From an uncultured Collinsella sp. (lineage in GTDB: Bacteria > Actinomycetota > Coriobacteriia > Coriobacteriales > Coriobacteriaceae), in contig USMH01000014.1 in the NCBI GenBank assembly GCA_900555745.1, positions 1-13,036 of the forward strand: 13,036 nt of DNA, given 5' to 3'. Numbering within the stretch: position 1 is the stretch's first letter; each line of letters starts with the position of its first letter. Under the pieces are notes generated by a model, which worked only from the letters and a program-made list of their open reading frames with translations, was not told the DNA's origin and made no database searches. The position numbers and the translations under genes are program-made. This document shows positions 1-6,496 of the stretch, piece by piece.

Positions 1-570
1 ATTGGCGTCTACACCGTCGAGCCCATGGTCGAGATTTTCGGCATGCCCTCCGGCCTTACGAGCATGGCTACTCTGCTCGACCCCACCACGCGACAGCTCA
101 CGCACGGCCCCATCGATGGCTGCGGTTCCATCCTCGCCAGCTACGGCGGTGGCCGTATCTCCGTCGAGCTCGCGCACTCCAAAATTACGAATGACCTACT
201 ACCCTCGCAGATCGAAGGCGAGCGTGGCACTATCCAGATTGACCATCTGTCCACGCCCCGCAACGTCCGCATCGACTATCGCGGCGATGTCGTACGCGGC
301 TCGGCGACCGAGGCACCGCGCGAACAGGGCGACAACGGCCGCGTGCTCGACCTACCCAAATCGAGCAACACTATGGAATACGAACTCACAGACTTCATCA
401 CCGCCATCGGCGGCATCGATAACGTCAAGGAAGAGATTTGGGAGACCCCGGCGGGACGCCACGAGCTTGGCCACTACCGCGATGTCACGCTCGTCTCGCT
501 GCGCATCATGGATGCCGTGCGCCAGCAGGCCGGCATAACCTTCCCGGCCGACGCAGGCAAGCAGGCATAG
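1..570 (+). CDS. Gfo/Idh/MocA-family oxidoreductase, C-terminal part (5' truncated by window edge)
   Basis: The reading frame is open from base 1 and gives 189 residues before the TAG stop, so the N-terminal Rossmann NAD(P)-binding domain lies outside the window. What remains resembles the C-terminal alpha/beta substrate-binding domain of Gfo/Idh/MocA oxidoreductases. It starts with an IGVYTVEPM segment (the family's conserved G-x-Y stretch after the catalytic region), continues into beta-strand-rich sequence with GERGTIQIDH typical of the open-faced sheet, and ends in helices (MEYELTDFITAI, then a C-terminal helix containing SLRIMDAVRQQAGI). Family members oxidise or reduce sugars, inositols or similar polyols. 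The substrate cannot be read from this half. Only 2 nt separate the stop from the acylphosphatase start, so the two genes are probably co-transcribed. The family call is fairly sure; the specific function is unknown. Confidence 0.8.
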   Translation: MGVYTVEPMVEIFGMPSGLTSMATLLDPTTRQLTHGPIDGCGSILASYGGGRISVELAHSKITNDLLPSQIEGERGTIQIDHLSTPRNVRIDYRGDVVRGSATEAPREQGDNGRVLDLPKSSNTMEYELTDFITAIGGIDNVKEEIWETPAGRHELGHYRDVTLVSLRIMDAVRQQAGITFPADAGKQA

Positions 571-572
571 CG

Positions 573-983
573 ATGGGCTTCTTCGACAAGCTTTTCTCGG
601 GCGTCACCGGCGGCAGCCGCGAACCCCAAAAACCCTCTGGCGTCGAGCTCGAGTTGCGCCGCAGGCTTACCGTACTCGCAAGCGACGAGGCCACTCAAGA
701 CACTCCCCTGCGCTATTTCCTGCGCTGGGCGGGGCAAGTCCAAGGCGTTGGTTTTCGCTTTACCAACACCAACCTCGCGCAGGCACGCGCACTCACCGGC
801 TGGGTGCGTAACATGGAAGACGGCTCAGTCGAGATGGAGATACAGGGAGCTCCGGCAAGCATCCTATCTCATCTCGAGGCACTTCATGCCTCCTACAAGC
901 GCATGGGAACGCGTTTTCGCCTTGTAGATGCCCAGGCCCGAGCCCCACTTGCCAATGAAGACGGTTTCACTCCTCATTATTAG
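573..983 (+). CDS. Acylphosphatase with an N-terminal extension
   Basis: This 136-residue protein has an acylphosphatase domain from about residue 46 to the end. The signature GQVQGVGFR holds the phosphate-binding Arg62, and GWVRNMEDGSVE holds the catalytic Asn80. The family hydrolyses carboxyl-phosphate bonds in small acyl phosphates such as acetyl phosphate or 1,3-bisphosphoglycerate, in the cytosol. Ordinary acylphosphatases are about 90-100 residues, so the first 45 residues are extra. They begin MGFFDKLFSG, an amphipathic-looking stretch, followed by a charged linker. The start at 573 is the first ATG after the upstream stop, 2 nt away, so translation is probably coupled to the oxidoreductase gene. 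A shorter protein from a later non-ATG start cannot be excluded, because the extension has no recognisable fold. The domain call is strong. Confidence 0.9.
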   Translation: MGFFDKLFSGVTGGSREPQKPSGVELELRRRLTVLASDEATQDTPLRYFLRWAGQVQGVGFRFTNTNLAQARALTGWVRNMEDGSVEMEIQGAPASILSHLEALHASYKRMGTRFRLVDAQARAPLANEDGFTPHY

Positions 984-1011
984 TATTGTGTGCTAAATAC
1001 GGTATCATTTA
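983..1011 (+). promoter_or_regulatory. Overlapping inverted repeats upstream of the Fur/PerR-like gene (candidate operator)
   Basis: The AT-rich 61-bp gap before the regulator gene holds two overlapping inverted repeats: GTATT-N8-AATAC at 983-1000 and TAAAT-N8-ATTTA at 994-1011. Fur-family genes often autoregulate through such sites close to their start. Neither repeat matches the classical PerR or Fur box, and I could not place a convincing -35/-10 pair here. This is inference from position and symmetry only. Confidence 0.3.
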
Positions 1012-1044
1012 CCTACGACCGTTGATAGAAAAGAGGCGAGGCGC

Positions 1045-1425
1045 ATGGCGGTGCAAAGAAGGAATACCAGGCAGCGAAAGCTGGTTCTTGACGCCGTGCG
1101 CCAAAGCTATAACCATCCCACCGCCGACGAAATCTACAACGTCGTGCGCGCGCAGGATGACAAAATCAGCCGCGGTACGGTCTACCGCAACCTCAAACTC
1201 TTGGCAGATGCCGGAGAAATCCTCTCAATCAAGACGCCGGGCGGGAGTCGCTTCGATCGCACCATCGAGCCGCACGCACATATCATCTGCACCTCGTGCA
1301 GCCGCGTCATCGACGTACCGCTCCCCTTCGATGCCCAGCTCGACGCCAAAGCGTCCGAGCAAATCGGCTGGCACGTCACGTCGCACTACACCATCTTCGA
1401 GGGTCTCTGCCCCGACTGTCGGTAG
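1045..1425 (+). CDS. perR: Fur-family metalloregulator, PerR-like
   Basis: The 126-residue protein has the Fur fold. An N-terminal winged helix (HPTADEIYNVV, then ISRGTVYRNLKLLADAGEI) is followed by a metal-binding dimerisation domain. The structural zinc site is present as C82xxC85 and C122xxC125. The regulatory metal ligands line up with those of Bacillus PerR in type and spacing: His24, Asp71 (SRFD), His77, His79 and Asp90. The two aspartates at the PerR 85/104 positions favour PerR, a peroxide sensor oxidised on histidine, over iron-sensing Fur. Known PerR proteins repress oxidative-defence and iron-handling genes, which suits an anaerobe. The start at 1045 follows a purine-rich AAGAGGCGAGG. 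The downstream gene is convergent. The family is certain; the PerR label comes from the ligand pattern and could be wrong, since Fur and Zur paralogues share the fold. Confidence 0.85.
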   Translation: MAVQRRNTRQRKLVLDAVRQSYNHPTADEIYNVVRAQDDKISRGTVYRNLKLLADAGEILSIKTPGGSRFDRTIEPHAHIICTSCSRVIDVPLPFDAQLDAKASEQIGWHVTSHYTIFEGLCPDCR

Positions 1426-1431
1426 ATGTTT

Positions 1432-1496
1432 GGAACATGCCCGCAAATCTACTTGCCCATCCGCTACAGCAAGCAGCACATTTCCAGGCATGTCCC
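1432..1496. terminator. Candidate bidirectional hairpin between convergent genes
   Basis: GGAACATGCC (1432-1441) and GGCATGTCCC (1487-1496) form a 10-bp stem with one mismatch, which is a G-U wobble on the minus strand. GTTT and AAAC outside can extend it across a small bulge. It sits in the 77-bp gap between two convergent stop codons, where a two-way terminator is expected. The 45-nt loop is long and there is no clean T-run, so this is weak. Confidence 0.25.
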
Positions 1497-1502
1497 GAAA
1501 AC

Positions 1503-2300
1503 CTACTCGACAAGCAGGCGACGCAGTTCTTCTTCGACCGTGTGCACATAGCGGACGCGGTCATTAATGCCGCGCATGCTGGGATTGCAGCTCTCCATCA
1601 GATAGGGATGGCCCACGACGTTGAGCATGTCGCGATCGTTCTCATTGTCGCCAAACGCCATCATCTCATCGGGCGAAATCCCCAGGGCACGACCGTAATC
1701 GGCAAGCGCGGAGCCCTTGCCCGAACCGAAACCGATAAAGTCCGTCCATTCGGTTCCCGACGTCATCACGTCGACACGGTCGCTAAAGAGGCGCTCAAAA
1801 TGCTCCAGCGCCGCCGGCTGATCCACCTCGGGCGTCTGGAAGGCAATCTTAATGACGTCCTCGTCGATGTCCTCGGGACGGTCGACCACCGCCACATCGC
1901 AGTGGACCTCATAGCGCAAATGGTCGACGAACGCATCGTTGCCGCTCATGGTGTAGAGGTGCCCCTCACACGAAAGGGTCACGTCGGCACGGGGGTACGC
2001 AACCACAGCATTCGCGATATCCATAGCAAGGCTACGCTCCATGGAACGCTTGACAACGGCACGCCCCTCGCTCATGACCAGGGCTCCGCTTTCGCATACA
2101 TAGGCGAGCTCATCGGCCACCGGGGCAAACAGATGGCGCAAGCTCGCATATTGACGGCCGCTCGCCGGCATAAACACAATACCGCGACGATGCAGCTCAT
2201 CAATGAGCTCAAAGGCCTCGGAACGCGGCTCGCGCTCCCCCGGATGCAGCAACGTGCCGTCCAAATCGCATGCAATCAGCTTGATTCCCTCAAGACCCAT
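1503..2300 (-). CDS. Cof-type HAD-superfamily phosphatase
   Basis: This 265-residue cytosolic hydrolase is of the Cof/HAD-IIB type. Motif I is ACDLDGTLL with nucleophile Asp12 and acid/base Asp14. Motif II is Ser47 in MPASGRQ, motif III is probably Lys195 in GSGKGSAL, and motif IV is GDNENDRDML with Asp218 and Asp222. The large cap between motifs II and III (roughly residues 80-185) is the C2 type that sets substrate choice. Relatives dephosphorylate sugar phosphates, pyridoxal phosphate or FMN, and the substrate cannot be predicted here. I chose the ATG at 2300. A TTG 12 bases upstream is also in frame, but it lies only 2 nt after the AGGAGG at 2315-2320, too close for normal initiation. AGGAGG is 14 nt from the ATG, with a GGGGAA in between. 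The gene follows the UreE-like gene on the same strand after an 82-bp gap holding a hairpin. Confidence 0.88.
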   Translation of the reverse strand: MGLEGIKLIACDLDGTLLHPGEREPRSEAFELIDELHRRGIVFMPASGRQYASLRHLFAPVADELAYVCESGALVMSEGRAVVKRSMERSLAMDIANAVVAYPRADVTLSCEGHLYTMSGNDAFVDHLRYEVHCDVAVVDRPEDIDEDVIKIAFQTPEVDQPAALEHFERLFSDRVDVMTSGTEWTDFIGFGSGKGSALADYGRALGISPDEMMAFGDNENDRDMLNVVGHPYLMESCNPSMRGINDRVRYVHTVEEELRRLLVE

Positions 2301-2327
2301 ACGCTTCCCCAAAGCCTCCTATCAACA

Positions 2328-2370
2328 GCAAGACGGACCTTGATTGGTCGCCCCTCAAAGCCCGTCTTGC
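2328..2370 (-). terminator. Hairpin between the UreE-like and HAD genes
   Basis: GCAAGACGG (2328-2336) and CCGTCTTGC (2362-2370) are perfect 9-bp inverted arms, with a small nested ACC/GGT stem inside. The structure lies 12 bp downstream of the UreE-like stop codon and upstream of the HAD ribosome binding site. There is no T-run in the minus direction, so it may be a weak terminator, an mRNA-stabilising stem or an attenuator rather than a classical intrinsic terminator. Confidence 0.35.
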
Positions 2371-2382
2371 GCATACGCGTGC

Positions 2383-2961
2383 TTAGCCGCGCGTCTTTTT
2401 TACGATGGTAAAGTCGGGAGCCATGCTCACGACGACCTCCGCCGCACTCGACGCAAAGCGCCGGTCCGCATCGAGTTCACGGGCAACCACCGAGAGCCGA
2501 ACACCCTCGACACCCCGGAGCATGCGGCCCAAAACAGGCTGCACCGGCGTATACATGCGCACGGTATGCTCGTCCGAGTCGCCTCGGAAGAGCGGCGCAT
2601 GCATGTTGCCGATCTCCCAGCACGCATGCGCGAGCGCAATCGGATCCATGCGGTCGACTTCGACCAAATAAACCTCGGCGCTGCGCAGGCGCACGACAAC
2701 CGCCACGGGCACCACGCCCGAACGGTCGATGGCGAGCACGTCGCCGTCGGCAAGACGACCACCGTCGGTAGCATCCAGCCGAACATCGATCGTGCGCCCC
2801 AGCTCCGTCACGCCCACAAACGCGCATACATCAGCCTGGTCCCAATCGAGCGGTAGCTCGTCAACTTCAAAGACGCCGCCCAACTTCCGGCGAAGCAGGA
2901 GTTCATAGGACGGATCGTTGAGATTTCCCAAGCATGTCGTCGAAACCAAGCGTTCAGGCAT
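2383..2961 (-). CDS. UreE-like nickel metallochaperone homologue (orphan)
   Basis: The 192-residue product has the two-part layout of UreE, the urease nickel chaperone. A beta-rich N-terminal domain (about 1-85) contains the ADGDVLAID turn. A ferredoxin-like C-terminal domain (about 88-160) carries the family hallmark ALAHACWEIGNMHAPLF. His121 in GNMH matches the dimer-interface nickel ligand of known UreE proteins, and His112 and His132 flank it. The tail ends in KKTRG and lacks the histidine-rich extension some UreE proteins use to store nickel. No urease structural (ureABC) or other accessory genes are visible. The start codon is 3 nt after the stop of the SlyD-type isomerase gene, so the two are almost certainly translated from one mRNA. 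SlyD proteins also act in nickel delivery in other bacteria, which supports a metal-handling role. Homology is likely; the client enzyme is unknown. Confidence 0.75.
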   Translation of the reverse strand: MPERLVSTTCLGNLNDPSYELLLRRKLGGVFEVDELPLDWDQADVCAFVGVTELGRTIDVRLDATDGGRLADGDVLAIDRSGVVPVAVVVRLRSAEVYLVEVDRMDPIALAHACWEIGNMHAPLFRGDSDEHTVRMYTPVQPVLGRMLRGVEGVRLSVVARELDADRRFASSAAEVVVSMAPDFTIVKKTRG

Positions 2962-2964
2962 GCT

Positions 2965-3393
2965 CTAACCCTCGACCTCGACGAGCTCGATATCAAAGTT
3001 GAGGTCCTTGCCGGCAAGCTCGTGGTTGGCGTCGAGCGTCACGGCCTCGGGCGTCACGTCAATGACGACGGCGGGGACAGGCATGCCGCTCGGCGTGGAC
3101 AGGAAGAGCTTCATGCCCTTCTCGATCTGCTTGATGTTGGGAACCTGCTCGGCCGGGAAGGTCAGAACCATCTCGGGATTGTGCTCGCCGTAGGCATCGG
3201 CAGCAGGAATGTGCACGGTCTTCTTCTCGCCCACCTGCATGTCGACAACAGCGGCGTCGAAGCCCTTGATCATCTGACCGGCGCCGCAGGTGAACTCCAG
3301 CGGCTCGCCGCGATCGTAGGAGCTATCGAACTGCGTGCCGTCATCGAGCGTGCCGCGATAATGGGTCTTGACCTTCTTGCCCTGGTTGGACAT
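2965..3393 (-). CDS. SlyD-type FKBP peptidyl-prolyl cis-trans isomerase
   Basis: This 142-residue cytosolic FKBP catalyses prolyl isomerisation and chaperones folding. The FKBP core is split by an IF (insert-in-flap) domain, as in SlyD. The first half runs THYRGTLDDGTQFDSSY to AGQMIKGFDAAV, the insert starts near AYGEHNPEM (about 68-120), and the second half resumes at DANHELAGKDLNFDIEL, the typical SlyD closing segment. It stops right after that, so the His/Cys-rich metal-binding tail of E. coli SlyD is absent. I chose the ATG at 3393 because it follows GGAGGT at a 5-nt spacing; an upstream in-frame start lacks a site. It leads a tight pair with the UreE-like gene. The 120-bp divergent region upstream is shared with the dipeptidase gene. 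Confidence 0.92.
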   Translation of the reverse strand: MSNQGKKVKTHYRGTLDDGTQFDSSYDRGEPLEFTCGAGQMIKGFDAAVVDMQVGEKKTVHIPAADAYGEHNPEMVLTFPAEQVPNIKQIEKGMKLFLSTPSGMPVPAVVIDVTPEAVTLDANHELAGKDLNFDIELVEVEG

Positions 3394-3513
3394 GGTAACC
3401 TCCGTAATAAGGGCGGCGCACAACGCGGGCCGCCATGAACATATGGCGCTAACTATACCCTAGTCATACAATTCAATGACAGTTTGCAAAGAAACGCTGC
3501 AACCGGAGGAACC
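3394..3513. promoter_or_regulatory. Divergent intergenic region of the SlyD-type and dipeptidase genes
   Basis: The gap must hold promoters for both directions. On the minus strand a good -10, TATAGT, is seen at 3452-3457, but no clear -35 is found at 16-18 bp. CGCCAT and ATGGCG (3431-3436 and 3443-3448) form an inverted repeat that would lie in the leader of the isomerase mRNA. On the plus strand TACAAT near 3466-3471 is a possible -10. GGAGG ribosome binding sites precede both start codons. Confidence 0.35.
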
Positions 3514-4527
3514 ATGGCATATCCCGTATTTGACCTACACTGCGACACCGCTGACCGCATCGGCTGGGCCACACTCGATCTCGACCTGCGCTTTACCGCC
3601 GGCACCGACGGTTATTTCCCCGGCGACGAAACGCATCCGCAAGATTTCGATCTCATCGAGGGCAACGCCTGTGCCATCTCGCTCGCAAAGATCGGCAACA
3701 CGCCGTGGGCACAGTGCTTCGCCACGTTTGTCCCCGACGAGATTCCCACCGCCCACGCTGCGCGCTTCCAGGCGCAGATCATGGCGCACATGAGCGGCCA
3801 GGCAATGCTCAACCACGACCGCATGGTCAACGTACGCAGCGCCGCAGACATTCGCCCCGCGCTCAAGGACGGCAAGGTCGCTTGCATCCACACCATCGAA
3901 AACGCCACGTTCTTTGCCGAGGACCCCGCGCTGATCGAGGTGCTCAAGAGCTTGGGCGTGCTTATGTCGTCACTCAGCTGGAACGCGCAGGGACCGCTCG
4001 CGAGCGGGCACGATACCCACGCCGGCCTCACCGCCGCCGGCATCGAGGCACTTACGCAGATGGAGCACGCCGGTATGGTGCTCGACGTCTCTCACCTCAA
4101 CGATGAGTGCTTTGACGAGGTTGTCGCCCACGCCACGCGCCCCTTCGTCGCCAGCCACTCCAACTCCCGTACGGTTTGCGGCGTCAAGCGCAACCTCACC
4201 GACGACCAGTTCCGCACCATTCGCGACATGGGCGGTATCGTCGGCCTCAACTACTGCAGCGAGTTCCTATCCAACGACGCAACCGACAAGACCGCCGCAG
4301 ACGTCACCTTCGACCAGCTGGCGGCACATATCGAGCACTGGCTCGACCTGGGCGGCGAGGACGTCATCGCGCTCGGCGGCGACTGGGACGGCGCCACGGT
4401 GCCCGCTTTCCTCTCCGATGCCAGCAAGATGCCCGAATTCCAGAACATGCTCTCCAAACATTTTGGCAAGACCGTGATGCAGAAGCTCTGCAGCGACAAC
4501 GCGCTTGCCTTCTTTGAGCGTTATTAA
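3514..4527 (+). CDS. Membrane dipeptidase (renal dipeptidase, peptidase family M19)
   Basis: The 337-residue protein is a binuclear zinc dipeptidase on an amidohydrolase TIM barrel. The metal ligands of renal dipeptidase can all be placed: His9 and Asp11 in FDLHCDT, bridging Glu129 in HTIEN, His194 in DVSHLND and His215 in ASHSNSR, with an active-site Asp290 in GGDWDG. Family members split dipeptides, some with broad or D-residue tolerance. No signal peptide or membrane helix is visible, so this one is probably cytosolic and used for peptide nutrition or turnover. I chose the ATG at 3514 because GGAGGAACC precedes it and the conserved domain starts 6 residues in. An upstream in-frame ATG at 3484 has no such site. 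The metallopeptidase gene follows after 74 bp. Confidence 0.93.
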   Translation: MAYPVFDLHCDTADRIGWATLDLDLRFTAGTDGYFPGDETHPQDFDLIEGNACAISLAKIGNTPWAQCFATFVPDEIPTAHAARFQAQIMAHMSGQAMLNHDRMVNVRSAADIRPALKDGKVACIHTIENATFFAEDPALIEVLKSLGVLMSSLSWNAQGPLASGHDTHAGLTAAGIEALTQMEHAGMVLDVSHLNDECFDEVVAHATRPFVASHSNSRTVCGVKRNLTDDQFRTIRDMGGIVGLNYCSEFLSNDATDKTAADVTFDQLAAHIEHWLDLGGEDVIALGGDWDGATVPAFLSDASKMPEFQNMLSKHFGKTVMQKLCSDNALAFFERY

Positions 4528-4542
4528 TTTCACATCCCTTGA

Positions 4543-4580
4543 GCGGGCCGGTATGCCGAACGGTCGACATGCCGGCCCGT
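4543..4580 (+). terminator. Strong GC-rich hairpin after the dipeptidase gene
   Basis: CGGGCCGGTATG (4544-4555) and CATGCCGGCCCG (4568-4579) pair over 12 bp with one G-U wobble around a 12-nt loop that itself contains a CCG/CGG pair. It lies 16 bp after the dipeptidase stop codon. No T-run follows, so it may be a weak or non-canonical terminator, or an mRNA 3'-end stabiliser. It swallows the ATG at 4569, which argues against that ATG as the start of the next gene. Confidence 0.4.
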
Positions 4581-4601
4581 CCGCAATCTGAAGGACCGCT
4601 T

Positions 4602-5378
4602 TTGACGCAGCAATTTACGATTACCGTATCCCGACCGGATGGCACATCCATCCCCGTCGTCGTTACCAAAAAGTGCGTCAAGAACTTCAACCTACGCGTC
4701 ACATCGAGCGGTGAGGTCCACGCCAGCGCACCGCTCGGCGCCAGCCGCGAGCGTATCGAAGCGTTTGTGAAGCACAACAGCGCCTGGATTATCAGCCGAC
4801 TTGCCCAGCGTGAGCAACGTCAGGCGACAGTGCGAGAGCCGCTCAGTCCCTCGTCCATCATTGCACTTTGGGGCAAGCCCATCACGGTACAGGACGCACT
4901 CGATCACAACTTTGCATCACCCGCACCGCGACCCAAGCAGGCCACCTTCGCAAGTTTTATGGGTACCGATGAATCGGACGAAGGCCTACAGGCCAAGCGG
5001 CACGCAATCCTCGACGACCTAACGTCCGATGAGCTCCAAGCCCACATCGACCAGCTCTATGCCTCCGAGGTCACCACGGAGCTGCGCGATATGGTGCATG
5101 CATACGAAATCGCAATGGGTGTCGCCGTTTCCCGCGTTTCCGTACGCAGCATGAAGACGCGCTGGGGTTCCTGCACGCCCAAAACCGGCGCCATTCGCAT
5201 CGCGCGCGAGCTCGCCGCCTACCCAGTCGAGTGCCTTGACATGGTTGTCGCCCACGAGCTCGTCCACCTGCTCGAGCCGAGCCACAACCAGCGGTTCCAC
5301 GTCCTGCTCGACACATACTGCCCCAACAATAGAGCTCTGTCGCAGCGGCTCAAGCAGCCGCCCCTCAACAAGCTCTAG
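4602..5378 (+). CDS. YgjP/DUF45-family zinc metallopeptidase
   Basis: The 258-residue protein belongs to the YgjP-like (DUF45, WLM-type) metallopeptidases. The N-terminal part (about 5-70) is the family's beta-rich region, including FNLRVTSSGEVHASAP and a helix ending in AWIISRL. The C-terminal part holds the conserved RWGSCTPKTG (188-197) and the zinc site HELVH (218-222), with His228 in EPSHNQRFH as likely third ligand. Residues 75-140 are an insertion of low conservation. I chose the TTG at 4602 because GAAGGA sits 6 nt before it. The upstream ATG at 4569 lies inside a hairpin and has no ribosome binding site. The physiological substrate of the family is not well established. The stop is only 6 bp from the stop of the convergent folB gene, with no terminator between. 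Confidence 0.88.
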   Translation: MTQQFTITVSRPDGTSIPVVVTKKCVKNFNLRVTSSGEVHASAPLGASRERIEAFVKHNSAWIISRLAQREQRQATVREPLSPSSIIALWGKPITVQDALDHNFASPAPRPKQATFASFMGTDESDEGLQAKRHAILDDLTSDELQAHIDQLYASEVTTELRDMVHAYEIAMGVAVSRVSVRSMKTRWGSCTPKTGAIRIARELAAYPVECLDMVVAHELVHLLEPSHNQRFHVLLDTYCPNNRALSQRLKQPPLNKL

Positions 5379-5384
5379 CGTCGA

Positions 5385-5870
5385 CTAGCGCACGCGCTCG
5401 ATCTCGACGCCGCAGCTTGCCAGGGGAAGACCGACGGGAGCCCAAGGCTTATCGAGCTTAACACGCACGCCAAGCAGCAAGGGGTAACGACGCAGCAGCA
5501 TCTGGGCCACACCCTCGGCTGCCGCCTCGATGAGTTTAAACGTATGCTCGCGCAGATAGCCATCGACATCGTGGCACACCGAGCCGTAGTCAATCGAAGC
5601 GTCCAGGTTATCGTGCTCCCCCGCTGCACGCAGGTCGACATAGAGCACCAAGGACACGATGAACTTCTGGCCCAGCGCGTTCTCTTCGGGATACACGCCG
5701 TGGTTGGCAAAGACCTCGAGACCGTCGATAGTAATGCGGTCAGCATGGCGCAGATCGTCATAGCTCACGTGGGGAACCGCCGTTGCGGTGGATATTTCGC
5801 CCCTTCCACGGCGGGCGAGCTCGGCGCCTTCAGTCTTGGTTGCATTCTCGGGCAGTTTCTTGTTGCTCAT
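5385..5870 (-). CDS. folB: Dihydroneopterin aldolase with an N-terminal extension
   Basis: FolB converts 7,8-dihydroneopterin to 6-hydroxymethyl-7,8-dihydropterin and glycolaldehyde in folate synthesis. In this 161-residue protein the domain starts near residue 44 (ADRITIDGLEVFANHGVYPEEN). The catalytic residues of the Staphylococcus enzyme align as Glu63, Tyr95 (DYGSV), Glu115 (LIEAAAE) and Lys141 (LDKPWAP). The first 43 residues are not part of the normal fold, since typical FolB proteins are about 120 residues. The chosen ATG has AAGGAG upstream at about 9 nt. The gene follows the HD-domain gene after 43 bp and is the last in the nrd-fol run. No folK or folP is fused or adjacent, although the three often travel together. 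Confidence 0.92.
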   Translation of the reverse strand: MSNKKLPENATKTEGAELARRGRGEISTATAVPHVSYDDLRHADRITIDGLEVFANHGVYPEENALGQKFIVSLVLYVDLRAAGEHDNLDASIDYGSVCHDVDGYLREHTFKLIEAAAEGVAQMLLRRYPLLLGVRVKLDKPWAPVGLPLASCGVEIERVR

Positions 5871-5913
5871 CGCGATCGTCTCCTTCGTTTAGAACCCCGA
5901 CCGCGCAAACTAA

Positions 5914-6495
5914 CTACACGCGAATCGACAGGTTCTTTTTATCATCGCTCCAGTTGCAAGCATTGCGCGCGGGGCATGCAAAGCAGGCGCGCGACGCTTT
6001 GTCGGCTGCATAGAGCAGACGCTCAAGCGGTTGGCTGTTCACACGCAGCTTTCGATGGCCCAGAATGGCCGTCTTAATGGCTGCGGCATCGGCCGGCTCA
6101 AACGCCACATCATCGGGCATGCCGCCGAGAATCGCATCAGCGACGCGTTCGCTTGCAACATCATGGGATATACCCGATTCATACTGTTCATCTTTGCCGA
6201 TATCGTGAAGAAGTGCCGTGGCGTAGATGACCTCACGGTCAAATTCGAGCTGTTCCTCGAGATTCTTGATCCACATAATGCGAGCGACATCGAGAAGATG
6301 GTCAATACCGTGGCGGCAGAAGATGCGCCCCGATTCCAACTGTGCAATGTTACCCAGGTGCCGCCGGAACAGCCCGTTGGCGCAAATGTAATCAATGCGA
6401 GGCATGGCACCAAAGGGAGCCAAGCCCGAAGCCATAAAGCCGCGACGCGACGTCCCCTCATCGGTCTTCGATGTAAAGTCGTTGACGACCCTCAT
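5914..6495 (-). CDS. HD-domain phosphohydrolase between folE and folB
   Basis: This 193-residue protein carries an HD metal-dependent hydrolase domain. His66 is in RHGIDHLLDVARI, His97-Asp98 in ALLHDIGK, and Asp165 in LYAADKASR. Additional histidines at 62, 111 and 147 could bind a second metal. Just after the domain comes a cysteine cluster, C171-xx-C174-x5-C180 (CFACPARNACNW), which may bind zinc or another metal. The start is 1 nt after the folE stop, so translation is coupled. HD enzymes typically hydrolyse phosphomonoesters, nucleotides or (d)NTPs. Placement between the first and third enzymes of pterin synthesis makes it a candidate for the missing dihydroneopterin-triphosphate dephosphorylation step. 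That role is inference; the domain call is sure. Upstream in-frame residues overlapping folE were excluded. Confidence 0.88.
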   Translation of the reverse strand: MRVVNDFTSKTDEGTSRRGFMASGLAPFGAMPRIDYICANGLFRRHLGNIAQLESGRIFCRHGIDHLLDVARIMWIKNLEEQLEFDREVIYATALLHDIGKDEQYESGISHDVASERVADAILGGMPDDVAFEPADAAAIKTAILGHRKLRVNSQPLERLLYAADKASRACFACPARNACNWSDDKKNLSIRV

Positions 6496-6496
6496 G

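Noticed and set aside
1296..2411. A 371-codon plus-strand open frame overlapping the PerR-like gene end and opposite the HAD gene
   Set aside because: Both genes it overlaps have strong family motifs; this frame has none.
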